A stretch of DNA of 12,742 nt from Halanaerobiales bacterium (lineage in GTDB: Bacteria > Bacillota > Halanaerobiia > Halanaerobiales > M55B127): the NCBI GenBank assembly GCA_021736965.1, contig JAIPEV010000035.1, positions 1 through 12,742 of the forward strand, read 5' to 3'. A program made the position numbers and the translations under genes. Shown piece by piece: positions 1-6,838 of this stretch; the stretch's first letter is position 1; each line of letters begins with the position of its first letter. The notes under the pieces are model-generated. The model made no database searches and was not told where the DNA came from. It was given only the letters and a program-made list of their open reading frames with translations.

Positions 1-167
1 TTAACTAATAACATACCAAAGGCAATCGGTACTAAAAGCAAAGGTTCATATTTTTTTACAATACCAAGATATAATAATACTAAAGATACTACAATCATTA
101 TTAAATGTGGTAGATCCATAGCCATTATTCCGGTTCCCTTAAAAAACTCTATAAAAACCTGTACCAA
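1..167 (-). CDS. mmdB: Na+-translocating decarboxylase beta subunit (MmdB/OadB/GcdB family), N-terminal part
   Basis: This gene is cut by the window edge; 55 codons are visible and the frame is still open at base 1. The translation has the characteristic family N-terminus: FKGTGIMAMDLPHLIM (about residues 9-24), a hydrophobic helix (VVSLVLLYLGIV), KKYEPLLLVPIAFGMLL, then the start of the next segment. In this family the beta subunit is the multi-helix membrane protein that decarboxylates carboxybiotin and exports Na+. The start is inferred to be TTG at 167-165, because a GGAGGT ribosome site lies 7 nt upstream and the conserved FKGTGI motif would be lost from the internal ATGs near 126 and 120. 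It follows the biotin carrier gene by 27 nt and is the last visible gene of the mmdADCB operon. Whether the natural substrate is methylmalonyl-CoA, oxaloacetate or glutaconyl-CoA is decided by the alpha subunit, not here. Confidence 0.9.
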   Translation of the reverse strand, partial: MVQVFIEFFKGTGIMAMDLPHLIMIVVSLVLLYLGIVKKYEPLLLVPIAFGMLLV

Positions 168-174
168 TTTACTT

Positions 175-180
175 ACCTCC
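175..180 (-). promoter_or_regulatory. Ribosome binding site deciding the TTG start of mmdB
   Basis: GGAGGT on the minus strand lies 7 nt before TTG at 167-165. It supports a TTG start that adds about 14 residues, including the conserved FKGTGI segment, compared with the first internal ATG. Confidence 0.75.
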
Positions 181-194
181 TATCATAATATAAC

Positions 195-605
195 TTATTC
201 TATAACTACTAATATCTTTCCCGCTTCAACTTTCTGGTCTTTAGATACATTTACTTCTTTAACTATACCTGTTAATGGTGCATATACTTCATTTTCCATC
301 TTCATAGCTTCTAATATTAATAACAAATCACCACTACTTACTTTATCTCCCTGACTAACTTTAACATCTAGTATTGTTCCAGTCATTGGTGATTCAACTG
401 TTCCTCCACCAGTACTCACATTAGGAGAAGGCTTCTTTTTAGCCTTAGGTTTTGGTTTTGAAACAGTAGATGAACTACTAGTTGTTTTTGGTGTTGAATT
501 TGTTTTTATTTGACTTGCTGTATTACTTTGTCCATCAGTAGAAACCTCTTCAACTTCAACTTCATATAATTCATCATTAACTTTTACTTTGAATTTTCTG
601 CTCAT
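195..605 (-). CDS. mmdC: Biotin carboxyl carrier subunit of the Na+-pumping decarboxylase
   Basis: This is a 136-residue biotin carrier protein. A short N-terminal segment (FKVKVNDELYEVEVEEV, about 5-21) is followed by a flexible linker rich in Ser, Thr, Lys and Pro (about 25-65). The C-terminal biotinyl domain spans about 69-136. The biotin attachment motif EAMKM is intact, with the acceptor lysine at residue 102, and the usual ESPMTG start of the domain is present at 71-76. In this family the carrier swings carboxybiotin from the carboxyltransferase to the membrane beta subunit. The ATG at 605-603 overlaps the TGA of the preceding mmdD gene (ATGA), which suggests translational coupling. An AAAGGAGAG-type ribosome site lies just upstream. 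The gene needs a biotin ligase encoded elsewhere. Identification as a decarboxylase carrier rather than acetyl-CoA carboxylase AccB rests on the flanking mmdA, mmdD and mmdB genes. Confidence 0.93.
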   Translation of the reverse strand: MSRKFKVKVNDELYEVEVEEVSTDGQSNTASQIKTNSTPKTTSSSSTVSKPKPKAKKKPSPNVSTGGGTVESPMTGTILDVKVSQGDKVSSGDLLLILEAMKMENEVYAPLTGIVKEVNVSKDQKVEAGKILVVIE

Positions 606-1018
606 AATAACTCTCCTTTATTATTTTCTGTAATTTTGCCTCCACGGGCAACTTTACCCCAGATCGGTACATCATCATTAACTCTTTTGATCTGTTTTAT
701 TTTATACTTATCCTTTTTAGAAAAAGAATCTATACTATTTATTGCAGCTATAATTGCTGCAACTTTTTCTTTTTTCTTATCATCATTTAACTTAATATCA
801 GGTGCAGATTTAACCATTTTTTTGCCATCTTCTTTAAAAATCATCTTTTCAGAGTAAAATAACTTTTTTAAGATATTTAAGACTAACAACAATAAAAATA
901 GTATCATAAAAACTATAACCATACCTAATATGGCAACCATAAGTCCTGATATTAGTTTTTCACTAATAGTCATTGATTGGACTAAAGATGGATCTTTTAA
1001 TAACTCTAGAGGATTCAC
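602..1018 (-). CDS. mmdD: OadG/MmdD-like small membrane subunit of Na+-pumping decarboxylase
   Basis: This is a 138-residue protein with one strong transmembrane helix at about residues 24-50 (rich in Leu, Val, Ile and Met) after a short NPLELLKDPS leader. A charged cytoplasmic region follows, including a KVAAIIAAI helix (about 85-93) and a conserved-looking WGKVARG near the C-terminus. This is the plan of OadG-family subunits, which anchor the soluble carboxyltransferase to the membrane beta subunit and stabilise the complex. The start is assigned to GTG at 1018-1016, because AAAGGAGG lies 7 nt upstream. The frame stays open to 1093, but that longer reading would overlap the end of mmdA and place the ribosome site inside the coding region. 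The gap to mmdA is 22 nt, and the stop overlaps the mmdC start by ATGA. Sequence conservation in this family is low, so the call leans on topology and operon position. Confidence 0.87.
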   Translation of the reverse strand: MNPLELLKDPSLVQSMTISEKLISGLMVAILGMVIVFMILFLLLLVLNILKKLFYSEKMIFKEDGKKMVKSAPDIKLNDDKKKEKVAAIIAAINSIDSFSKKDKYKIKQIKRVNDDVPIWGKVARGGKITENNKGELL

Positions 1019-1025
1019 ATTTATG

Positions 1026-1033
1026 CCTCCTTT
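1026..1033 (-). promoter_or_regulatory. Ribosome binding site deciding the GTG start of mmdD
   Basis: AAAGGAGG on the minus strand ends 7 nt before GTG at 1018-1016. It is a near-perfect SD at ideal spacing, so it overrides the longer open frame that reaches 1093. Confidence 0.8.
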
Positions 1034-1040
1034 TTGTTTT

Positions 1041-2585
1041 TTATAAAGGAATATTACCGTGTTTCTTATTAGGTTTACTTTCTCTTTTGCCAATTATTGA
1101 CTCAAGTGCCATAATCAATCTTGGTCTTGTGTCACATGGATCTATAACATCATCTACATAACCCTCTGCTGCTGCTCGATAAGGATTAGCAAAATTGTCT
1201 TTATATTCTTCTATTTTTTCTTGTCTCATTTTATCAGGATCTTCAGCTCCTTTAATCTCTCTTCTAAAGATTATATTTGCTGCACCTTCAGGACCCATTA
1301 CAGCTATTTCAGCATTTGGCCATGCAAAGACATAGTCAGCTCCTAGATGTGAACTATTCATTGCAATATATGCTCCACCATATGCCTTTCTTAAAATCAC
1401 ATTTAACTTAGGAACTGTAGCTTCTGAGAAAGCATAAAGCAATTTAGCCCCGTGTCTAATAACCCCACCATATTCCTGATCTACACCTGGTAAATAACCT
1501 GGAACATCTGTAAATGTTAAAATTGGAATATTAAATGAGTCACAAAATCTAATAAATCTAGCTGCTTTATCAGAAGAATCTATATCTAATGTACCAGCCT
1601 TAAAAGAGGGCTGGTTTGCTATTATACCAACTGAACGACCATTTAATCTTGCAAAGCCTATTACAATATTTTTTGCAAAATACTTATGGACTTCAAAGAA
1701 ATCCTTATCATCAACTACTAACTCAATTACATCTCTTATATCATAGGCTTTATTAGGATTGATTGGAACTACATCTTTTAGTTTTTCTTCTATTCTCTCT
1801 GGTGAATCATCTGTTTTTTTAACTGGAGCTCCTTCTAAATTGTTATTTGGAATAAAAGAGATTAATCTTTTAATTTGAGCAAAACTATCTTCTTCATTTT
1901 CTGCCAAGAAATGTGCAACACCACTAACTTGGTTATGAGTACTACCTCCACCAAGTTCTTCTGCACTAACTTCTTCTCCGGTAACAGATTTTACAACTTG
2001 TGGACCGGTTATAAACATTTTGGAAGTATGATCAACCATAAATACAAAATCTGTAATCGCAGGAGAATATACTGCTCCACCAGCACATGGACCTAAGATA
2101 GCTGAAATCTGGGGAACTACACCTGAATTTTCAGTATTTCTTCTAAATATTTCTCCATATCCTTTAAGAGAATGAACTCCTTCTTGAATTCTTGCTCCAC
2201 CAGAATCAAGTAATGAAACAAAGGGAGCCCCTGCTTTTTTAGCCAGGTCCATAACTCTAGAGATCTTTTTAGCATGCATCTCACCTAAAGATCCACCCAT
2301 TGTAGTAAAGTCTTGAGCATAAACATAAACAGTTCTTCCATCAATTGTGCCTAAACCAGTAATAACTCCATCTGCAGGAATTTCTTTATCTTCCATACCT
2401 AAATCTTGTGAGTGGTGTTCAACAAACATTCCAATTTCTTGAAAACTACCTTGGTCAAAAAGTTTTTCAATTCTTTCTCTTGCAGTTAACTTGCCTTTTT
2501 GATGTTGTTTTTCAATTCTTTTAGGTCCACCACCCAATGATATCTTTTTCTTTTTTTCTTCTAATTCTTTAATTAAATCTTCCAA
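1041..2585 (-). CDS. mmdA: Methylmalonyl-CoA decarboxylase alpha subunit (carboxyltransferase)
   Basis: This is a full-length 514-residue carboxyltransferase of the MmdA/PccB family. It moves the carboxyl group of an acyl-CoA, most likely (S)-methylmalonyl-CoA, onto biotin of the carrier protein in the cytoplasm. The N-terminal crotonase-like half has GKLTARERIEKLFDQGSF (31-48), the SGGARIQEG loop (128-136) and CAGGAVYSPA (167-176). The C-terminal half has FTDVPGYLPG (358-367), EYGGVIRHGAKLLYAF (371-386) and RKAYGGAYIAMNS (399-411), the second acyl-CoA and biotin pocket. The tail ends in KKHGNIPL, typical of MmdA and PccB proteins. The start is TTG at 2585-2583 behind a GGGAGGG ribosome site. 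The following mmdD, mmdC and mmdB genes make a membrane decarboxylase much more likely than propionyl-CoA carboxylase or transcarboxylase. Methylmalonyl-CoA mutase and epimerase genes are not in the window. Confidence 0.93.
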   Translation of the reverse strand: MEDLIKELEEKKKKISLGGGPKRIEKQHQKGKLTARERIEKLFDQGSFQEIGMFVEHHSQDLGMEDKEIPADGVITGLGTIDGRTVYVYAQDFTTMGGSLGEMHAKKISRVMDLAKKAGAPFVSLLDSGGARIQEGVHSLKGYGEIFRRNTENSGVVPQISAILGPCAGGAVYSPAITDFVFMVDHTSKMFITGPQVVKSVTGEEVSAEELGGGSTHNQVSGVAHFLAENEEDSFAQIKRLISFIPNNNLEGAPVKKTDDSPERIEEKLKDVVPINPNKAYDIRDVIELVVDDKDFFEVHKYFAKNIVIGFARLNGRSVGIIANQPSFKAGTLDIDSSDKAARFIRFCDSFNIPILTFTDVPGYLPGVDQEYGGVIRHGAKLLYAFSEATVPKLNVILRKAYGGAYIAMNSSHLGADYVFAWPNAEIAVMGPEGAANIIFRREIKGAEDPDKMRQEKIEEYKDNFANPYRAAAEGYVDDVIDPCDTRPRLIMALESIIGKRESKPNKKHGNIPL

Positions 2586-2591
2586 CTGCTT

Positions 2592-2598
2592 CCCTCCC
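2592..2598 (-). promoter_or_regulatory. Ribosome binding site for the TTG start of mmdA
   Basis: GGGAGGG on the minus strand lies 6 nt before TTG at 2585-2583. No in-frame ATG lies near the conserved N-terminus, so TTG is the supported start. Confidence 0.7.
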
Positions 2599-2656
2599 TT
2601 AATAAATTTATCTATAATTTATTTTATTTCCACTGTTATTTATTCAATAATTCAAT

Positions 2657-2684
2657 ATTATATACCTTTGTAATCTTTTTACAA
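2657..2684 (-). promoter_or_regulatory. Predicted promoter of the mmd operon
   Basis: The minus strand carries a -35 like TTGTAA (2684-2679) and a perfect -10 TATAAT (2662-2657), separated by 16 nt. This would start transcription near base 2650 and give a leader of about 65 nt before mmdA. It sits in the 123-nt gap (2586-2708) between the DUF2877 gene and mmdA. The assignment is by consensus match only. Confidence 0.6.
2668..2684. promoter_or_regulatory. Candidate operator: palindrome over the mmd -35 region
   Basis: TTGTAA and TTACAA form a perfect 6-bp inverted repeat with a 5-nt spacer. One arm coincides with the predicted -35 box of the mmd operon, so a bound protein could block polymerase. 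Related palindromes occur at 5233-5251 and 6839-6854. The binding protein is unknown. Confidence 0.35.
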
Positions 2685-2708
2685 TATTTTTGGCATCTCA
2701 TTGTATGT

Positions 2709-3542
2709 TTACATAGTTAAAGCAAAATATATACCTGCCAGTAGATCTAAACCTGAACTACTTCCAGTCTCAATTAATTCTTTTAAACTTCTCATATATA
2801 TCTGTTCATTATTAGAAATATTTTTGTAAAAGTTATATAATTTTTCATTATATCTACGTTGAAGAGCGGCTTTAATCTGTAATCCACTTAATATATTTGT
2901 AAGATTAAATATATCAGCACTTAAAAGGCATTTTTTTATATTATATTTATCTTTTATCTTAAAAGATTCGATTGCAGATAAATAACCAATAAGAAAGTCA
3001 TCTCCTGTTGGAGTAAGTCCTATACCCAGCCCAATTAATGGTTTTACAGATGAGTTCGAAAAAACTATATTACTTAATAACTGATAAAAATATTTTTGTA
3101 AGGGTGTTAAATCAAAACTTTTATTATTTTTTATAATTTCTTGATAATTTAAGATAGTTTTATTTAAGCTACTTTTATTATCTATTTCTTTAATTACTTT
3201 CTCAGTTAAATAGATAACTTTATTTATATTATCTTTGTGATTGATACAGATCTTACCTTCATAGTACTTTTTACGTTCAAGTTTTATGTTAAATGAACCT
3301 GATTTGATTTTTTTATTAGATAGAAAAAAAGAACTTTTTTTATTTATGGTTTTTTTTATTAAAGAAAAGTATTTATTACTAATCTTTAAGTGGTATGGAG
3401 TTAATCCAATTAAGTTATCAGTTACTGCATAACCACTCTCATTACTAGTTCTTACATTAATAACATGATCAAAAACACTTATTACAGTCCCTTGCATATT
3501 ATAATTTTCTCTAACCAGATCACCTTCAACAATGTTAATCAT
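2709..3542 (-). CDS. DUF2877 (AllH-like, oxamate carbamoyltransferase subunit family) protein
   Basis: This is a protein of about 277 residues carrying DUF2877 signatures (numbering from Met at 3542). The hallmark GLGIGLTPTGDDFLIGY lies at about 171-187, followed by a helix with NILSGLQIKAALQRRYNEK (about 216-234). A C-terminal SSSGLDLLAGIYFAL (about 261-275) closes the protein. The N-terminal half (QGTVISVFDHVINV and following) is a poorly conserved beta-rich region high in Lys, Asn and Ile. As I recall, DUF2877 is subunit AllH (YlbF) of oxamate carbamoyltransferase in E. coli, acting with AllF/FdrA and AllG (DUF1116) in anaerobic allantoin use. Those partners are not seen here, so the reaction in this organism is open. 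The start is either ATG at 3542-3540 or GTG at 3551-3549; neither has a strong ribosome site. The gene overlaps the end of the PucR gene (ATGATTAA), so translational coupling is likely. No terminator separates it from the mmd promoter region. Confidence 0.82.
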   Translation of the reverse strand: MINIVEGDLVRENYNMQGTVISVFDHVINVRTSNESGYAVTDNLIGLTPYHLKISNKYFSLIKKTINKKSSFFLSNKKIKSGSFNIKLERKKYYEGKICINHKDNINKVIYLTEKVIKEIDNKSSLNKTILNYQEIIKNNKSFDLTPLQKYFYQLLSNIVFSNSSVKPLIGLGIGLTPTGDDFLIGYLSAIESFKIKDKYNIKKCLLSADIFNLTNILSGLQIKAALQRRYNEKLYNFYKNISNNEQIYMRSLKELIETGSSSGLDLLAGIYFALTM

Positions 3543-5205
3543 TTTCAGCACCGATTACATCTGTAAAGTTAAGCATCTTAAGTGCAATCTCTAAATTTAA
3601 CTTATCATCAGGATTGTCTAGGGATAAACCAGTAATTTTTTCAATTCTAGTTAAACGATAATGAACTGTATTGTAATGTATGTAGATCTTTTTAGCTACA
3701 TTAGTTAAGTTGCCATTCTCCTCAAAAAAGGCCTTTAAAGTCTTTAACAACTCAGTATTGTGAGCTTTATCATACTTTAATAATGGAATAATTGTATTTT
3801 CTAAAAAGTTATTTTTTTCATCACTATCTATCTTATATAACAGTTTATATACTCCTAAATTTTCAAAGAAAAATATTTGTTCACTTTTATTTAACTTCTT
3901 AGCTACATTAATTGTTCTCTTGGCCTGAGAATAACTTTCATGTAGATTAATTATATCTTCTTGATAATTACCAATCCCAACAGTAACCAGATCTCGATCA
4001 TTTTGATCAATAACATTCAATATTTTTTTTGAAAAATCTATTATTTCATTTTTATCTTCATATTCTGGATAAAGGGCAATTAAATATGTACCTAAGTCTC
4101 CCATTATGATCTCTTGATTAATAACTCTTTGTGCGGATTCTAAATAAGTTTTTTGAATGTTTTCATTTAGTAATCCTTTATCTTTAAACTGTTTTGAGAT
4201 AAGTTCTTTAAGTTCAAAAACAAGAACGGAAAACCCATTATTTAAATCCATTCCCATATTTTTACTACGATTTATAATAGTCTGTTTATTATTAAGTTTC
4301 CCTTTTAAAATGTCGTATATTAGTTCATTTTTGTACTTTAATTCAACATTACTAACTGATCTCTTATTTAAAATATCTAAGGCAGCAATTGTACTAGCCC
4401 ATTTTAAAGTAGAAAGATCTAGTTTATTTATTTTATTATCAAACTCCCAGGCAAAAAGAAAACCAAAATGACTATTGGGAGTAATTATAGGTATCTTAAT
4501 TAAATTTACCTCTTTATTATTGATAAAAATTCTTTTTTTCTTACATCTATATCCATATATCTCTTCTTCTGTCTCTTTTTCACCATTTAAAGCAACAGAA
4601 TCAAGTAAGTCTTTTTTTGATATTTCTTGCTTAAATTGATCTGGAATTGAAAAAGACATCAAGGCAAAATTAGAGTCTGTAATTAATACAGGATTTTTTA
4701 TCATGTCAACCAGTACAGTTGAAAGTCGTTCAAGTCCATTTTCATAAAGCACAGTATTAGTTAAAACTTCGTGAATATTTAATGTTTTTTCTAAAAATTT
4801 TGTTTGAACATTAAGTATCTCACTTAAAATTGGATTAATAAATTCTGAAAAAGAAAAGTTATAGGGGACCTTAAGTAAAGGAAAATTATATTTTTCAGCC
4901 TGTTCAATCATAAAATCAGGAATCTCATTAATATATCTCCCAGGTTTTATTCCCAAACCTGCTAACTCCTTATTTGCCAACTCCGGTACTAACTTTTTTA
5001 ATGCTTTTTGATCATCTTTAATCGAATATAGGGTTGTAAAGAGAAGTTCTCCTTCATTAACCCAGTCCACAATATCAGGAACTTCCATAATATTAACCTT
5101 TGTTATATGTCGATCAATGCCCTTTTTACCAGCTAATATCTCAACTTCCTCCATCTTTTCTAAATTTAAAGCATCCTTAATTGTAATGCCAATTAGCTCT
5201 TTCAT
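3535..5205 (-). CDS. PucR/CdaR-family transcriptional regulator
   Basis: This is a regulator of about 556 residues. It begins with a PucR N-terminal domain (about 5-125; IGITIKDALNLEKMEEVEILAG, then PDIVDWVNEGELLFTT and PLLKVPYNFSFSEFINPILSEI). A variable GAF-like middle follows (about 150-280), then a GGDEF-like CdaR segment ending in VGIGNYQEDIINLHESYSQA (about 409-428). The C-terminal PucR-type helix-turn-helix has GNLTNVAKKIYIHYNTVHYRL (about 498-518). In Bacillus subtilis PucR controls purine catabolism in response to allantoin; related proteins sense other small metabolites. Overlap with the DUF2877 gene, plus the nearby nucleobase permease, suggests control of nucleobase or ureide use here. 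The start is taken as ATG at 5205-5203, with GGTGA about 6 nt upstream, so the protein begins MKELIGIT. An ATG at 5217 would add four residues but has AGG directly against it. The effector cannot be read from the sequence. Confidence 0.9.
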   Translation of the reverse strand: MKELIGITIKDALNLEKMEEVEILAGKKGIDRHITKVNIMEVPDIVDWVNEGELLFTTLYSIKDDQKALKKLVPELANKELAGLGIKPGRYINEIPDFMIEQAEKYNFPLLKVPYNFSFSEFINPILSEILNVQTKFLEKTLNIHEVLTNTVLYENGLERLSTVLVDMIKNPVLITDSNFALMSFSIPDQFKQEISKKDLLDSVALNGEKETEEEIYGYRCKKKRIFINNKEVNLIKIPIITPNSHFGFLFAWEFDNKINKLDLSTLKWASTIAALDILNKRSVSNVELKYKNELIYDILKGKLNNKQTIINRSKNMGMDLNNGFSVLVFELKELISKQFKDKGLLNENIQKTYLESAQRVINQEIIMGDLGTYLIALYPEYEDKNEIIDFSKKILNVIDQNDRDLVTVGIGNYQEDIINLHESYSQAKRTINVAKKLNKSEQIFFFENLGVYKLLYKIDSDEKNNFLENTIIPLLKYDKAHNTELLKTLKAFFEENGNLTNVAKKIYIHYNTVHYRLTRIEKITGLSLDNPDDKLNLEIALKMLNFTDVIGAEND

Positions 5206-5232
5206 TAATTTCACCATCCTGAGATTATTTAT

Positions 5233-5251
5233 TTGTAAATATTACATACAA
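5233..5251. promoter_or_regulatory. Candidate operator near the pucR transcription start
   Basis: TTGTAAATATTACATACAA contains nested inverted repeats: TGTAA-ATA-TTACA inside, and TTGTA/TACAA with a 9-nt spacer outside. It lies 1 nt downstream of the predicted -10, where a bound protein would interfere with initiation. It shares its half-site with the sites at 2668-2684 and 6839-6854, though spacers differ. Autoregulation by the PucR-type protein is one possibility. Confidence 0.3.
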
Positions 5252-5252
5252 T

Positions 5253-5258
5253 ATTATA
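5253..5258 (-). promoter_or_regulatory. Predicted -10 box of the pucR-DUF2877 operon
   Basis: A perfect TATAAT on the minus strand lies about 48 nt upstream of the regulator start. No good -35 is present 16-18 nt upstream, so the promoter may need an activator or another sigma factor. It lies downstream of the permease terminator, which fits an independent transcription unit. Confidence 0.45.
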
Positions 5259-5331
5259 ACATAGATCAATTTAATATGGAAGAAATCACAATAATTTTTT
5301 ATTATTTTTTATATTTTTGTGAGATATATAT

Positions 5332-5364
5332 AAAAAAAGACAACCATTACGGTTGCCTTTTTTG
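5332..5364 (-). terminator. Rho-independent terminator of the permease gene
   Basis: On the minus strand the arms GGCAACC and GGTTGTC pair over 7 bp with one G-U and a GTAAT loop, and the flanking A6 and T7 tracts extend the stem. A T-run follows. It lies 56 nt after the permease stop. On the plus strand the same stem has an A-C mismatch, so it acts best for minus-strand transcripts. It separates the permease from pucR. Confidence 0.88.
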
Positions 5365-5419
5365 TTAAGATTTAAACGTGTTTTTAATTATTTAATATAA
5401 ATATAAGTATTTTATATTA

Positions 5420-6682
5420 CTAAGCTGATGCAAATTCTTCTTCTCCACCTGGTAGAACTATATTTAAAATAACACCAGATAAAGCACCTAATGCAAGACT
5501 TGAAAATTCGATATTACCAATCTTAAGTACTGCTCCACCAAGAGCTAATACTAAGATTGTAGCACCGACAACAAGGTTTCTTGAAATTTTCAAATCTGTT
5601 TGGCTTTCTACCAATGTTCTAATACCTACAGTAGCAATCATACCATATAGTAGGAATGAAACCCGACCGATAACTGCTGTTGGAATAGTTTCAATTAGTC
5701 CGCCAAACTTAGGAATAACTGCCATTGCAATTGCAAATGTAGCAGCAATTCTCATTACTTTTGAGTCATAAACTTTAGTTATTGCTAATACACCAGTGTT
5801 TTCTCCATATGTTGTATTTGGAGGTCCACCAAATACACCAGCTAAAGCTGTTGCAAGTCCATCACCAAGCATTGTTCTATGAATACCAGGATCAGTAACT
5901 AACTCTCTACCTTTACCAATAGTTTCACTGATAGCTAAAATATCTCCAACGTGCTCAACCATAGAAACAACTGCCACTGGAGCTATTATAGTTATTGCCC
6001 TCATACTGAACTGAGGAACTGTAAATTCAGGAAGACCTATCCATGCATTATTAATTACTGGGCTAAAGTCTACCAAACCAGCAATAATTGCAACTATATA
6101 CCCTGTTTCCAAACCAACAATAATAGGAACGATCTTCAAAAATCCTTTAGCATATATAGCTGCTACAACAGCACCTAATAGTGAAGCGATAGCTACAACA
6201 ACATTTGTTGTACTTCCAGTAGACATATCTATAGCTACAGGAGCTAAGATAAGACCAATAGAAATAATAACTGGGCCAGTTACGATAGGTGGGAAGATCT
6301 TTTTAATTAAACTTGGTCCTACTTTGTAAATAATAAATGCTACAATTGCATAAATAATACCAGCTGCGATAATACCACCCTGTGCTGCAGGGATTCCACC
6401 ATGTTGTTCAATAACTAATGTTATAGGAGCGATAAATGCAAATGATGATCCTAAATAAGCTGGTACTTTCTTTTTAGTAATGAAATGAAATAACCAAGTA
6501 CCAACACCTGCAGTAAATAAAGCTACTGAAACATGAAGGCCTGTTAAAATAGGAACTAATATTGTAGCTCCAAACATTGCTAATGCATGCTGTAGACCAA
6601 GGAAAATCCCTTGAGCCATTGGAAGCTTATCTACATCTCTTACAGCTTTGTCGTTATTAATTTTATCATTTTGAGACGCCAT
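5420..6682 (-). CDS. NCS2-family nucleobase permease, UraA-type (uracil or xanthine)
   Basis: This is a 420-residue integral membrane protein of the nucleobase/ascorbate (NCS2) family, which imports uracil or a purine with protons. Family features in order are QGIFLGLQHALAMFGATILVP (24-44), AYLGSSFAFIAPI (75-87), TGPVIISIGLILAP (135-148), VSMVEHVGDILAISETIGK (239-257) and PNTTYGENTGVLAITKVY (288-305). The two substrate-binding acidic residues of the fold correspond to E243 and E294. The residue matching UraA His245 is Asp247 here, a variant I believe is common in Firmicutes homologues. The PNTTYGEN motif favours uracil, but xanthine cannot be excluded. An AAAGGAGG ribosome site lies 8 nt before ATG at 6682. 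The gene has its own terminator and sits upstream of pucR, so regulation by that protein is plausible but not shown. The N-terminus (1-20) is polar and the C-terminus ends in EEEFASA. Confidence 0.9.
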   Translation of the reverse strand: MASQNDKINNDKAVRDVDKLPMAQGIFLGLQHALAMFGATILVPILTGLHVSVALFTAGVGTWLFHFITKKKVPAYLGSSFAFIAPITLVIEQHGGIPAAQGGIIAAGIIYAIVAFIIYKVGPSLIKKIFPPIVTGPVIISIGLILAPVAIDMSTGSTTNVVVAIASLLGAVVAAIYAKGFLKIVPIIVGLETGYIVAIIAGLVDFSPVINNAWIGLPEFTVPQFSMRAITIIAPVAVVSMVEHVGDILAISETIGKGRELVTDPGIHRTMLGDGLATALAGVFGGPPNTTYGENTGVLAITKVYDSKVMRIAATFAIAMAVIPKFGGLIETIPTAVIGRVSFLLYGMIATVGIRTLVESQTDLKISRNLVVGATILVLALGGAVLKIGNIEFSSLALGALSGVILNIVLPGGEEEFASA

Positions 6683-6769
6683 TATTTATTCCTCCTTTAA
6701 AAAAATGATCTTACATTGAAATTTAACAATTTATTTTCTTTATTTCACCCCCTATTTAAAGTTTAAAAT

Positions 6770-6802
6770 TAAAAATATGGGAATTATTTCAAAAATTGCC
6801 CC
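6770..6802 (-). other. Hairpin with T-run in the permease leader (possible attenuator)
   Basis: On the minus strand GGG-C-AATT pairs with AATT-CCC (7 bp, one bulged C, 8-nt loop) and is followed by ATATTTTT, about 90-120 nt before the permease ATG. It resembles a weak intrinsic terminator inside the leader. I could not find a competing antiterminator stem, a PyrR site or a purine riboswitch core, so an attenuator role is only a guess. Confidence 0.25.
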
Positions 6803-6838
6803 TATATATTAATTCTCAATAGCTTATGGTTATTCCTT

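Noticed and set aside
636..857. Plus-strand open frames lying inside minus-strand genes (for example 636-857, 973-1161, 1875-2096, 4157-4471, 5117-5368, 5951-6178, 8236-8433, 8561-8785, 8805-9020, 11391-11621)
   Set aside because: They are mostly antisense to clear conserved genes and have low-complexity translations, no recognisable domains and no convincing ribosome sites.
1019..1093. Longer N-terminus of mmdD from an upstream start at 1093
   Set aside because: It overlaps the mmdA coding end and would put the AAAGGAGG site inside the gene; the GTG at 1018 is at ideal distance from that site and gives a normal OadG-like N-terminus.
2668..2684. BirA (biotin) operator before the biotin-dependent mmd operon
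   Set aside because: The half-site TTGTAA is similar, but known BirA boxes in Firmicutes have longer arms separated by about 14-16 nt; here the spacer is 5 nt.
6720..6750. Leader peptide from a TTG near 6730 in the permease leader
   Set aside because: The SD-like GGGGGTGA is about 14-15 nt away, too far, and the ten-residue product has no recognisable feature.
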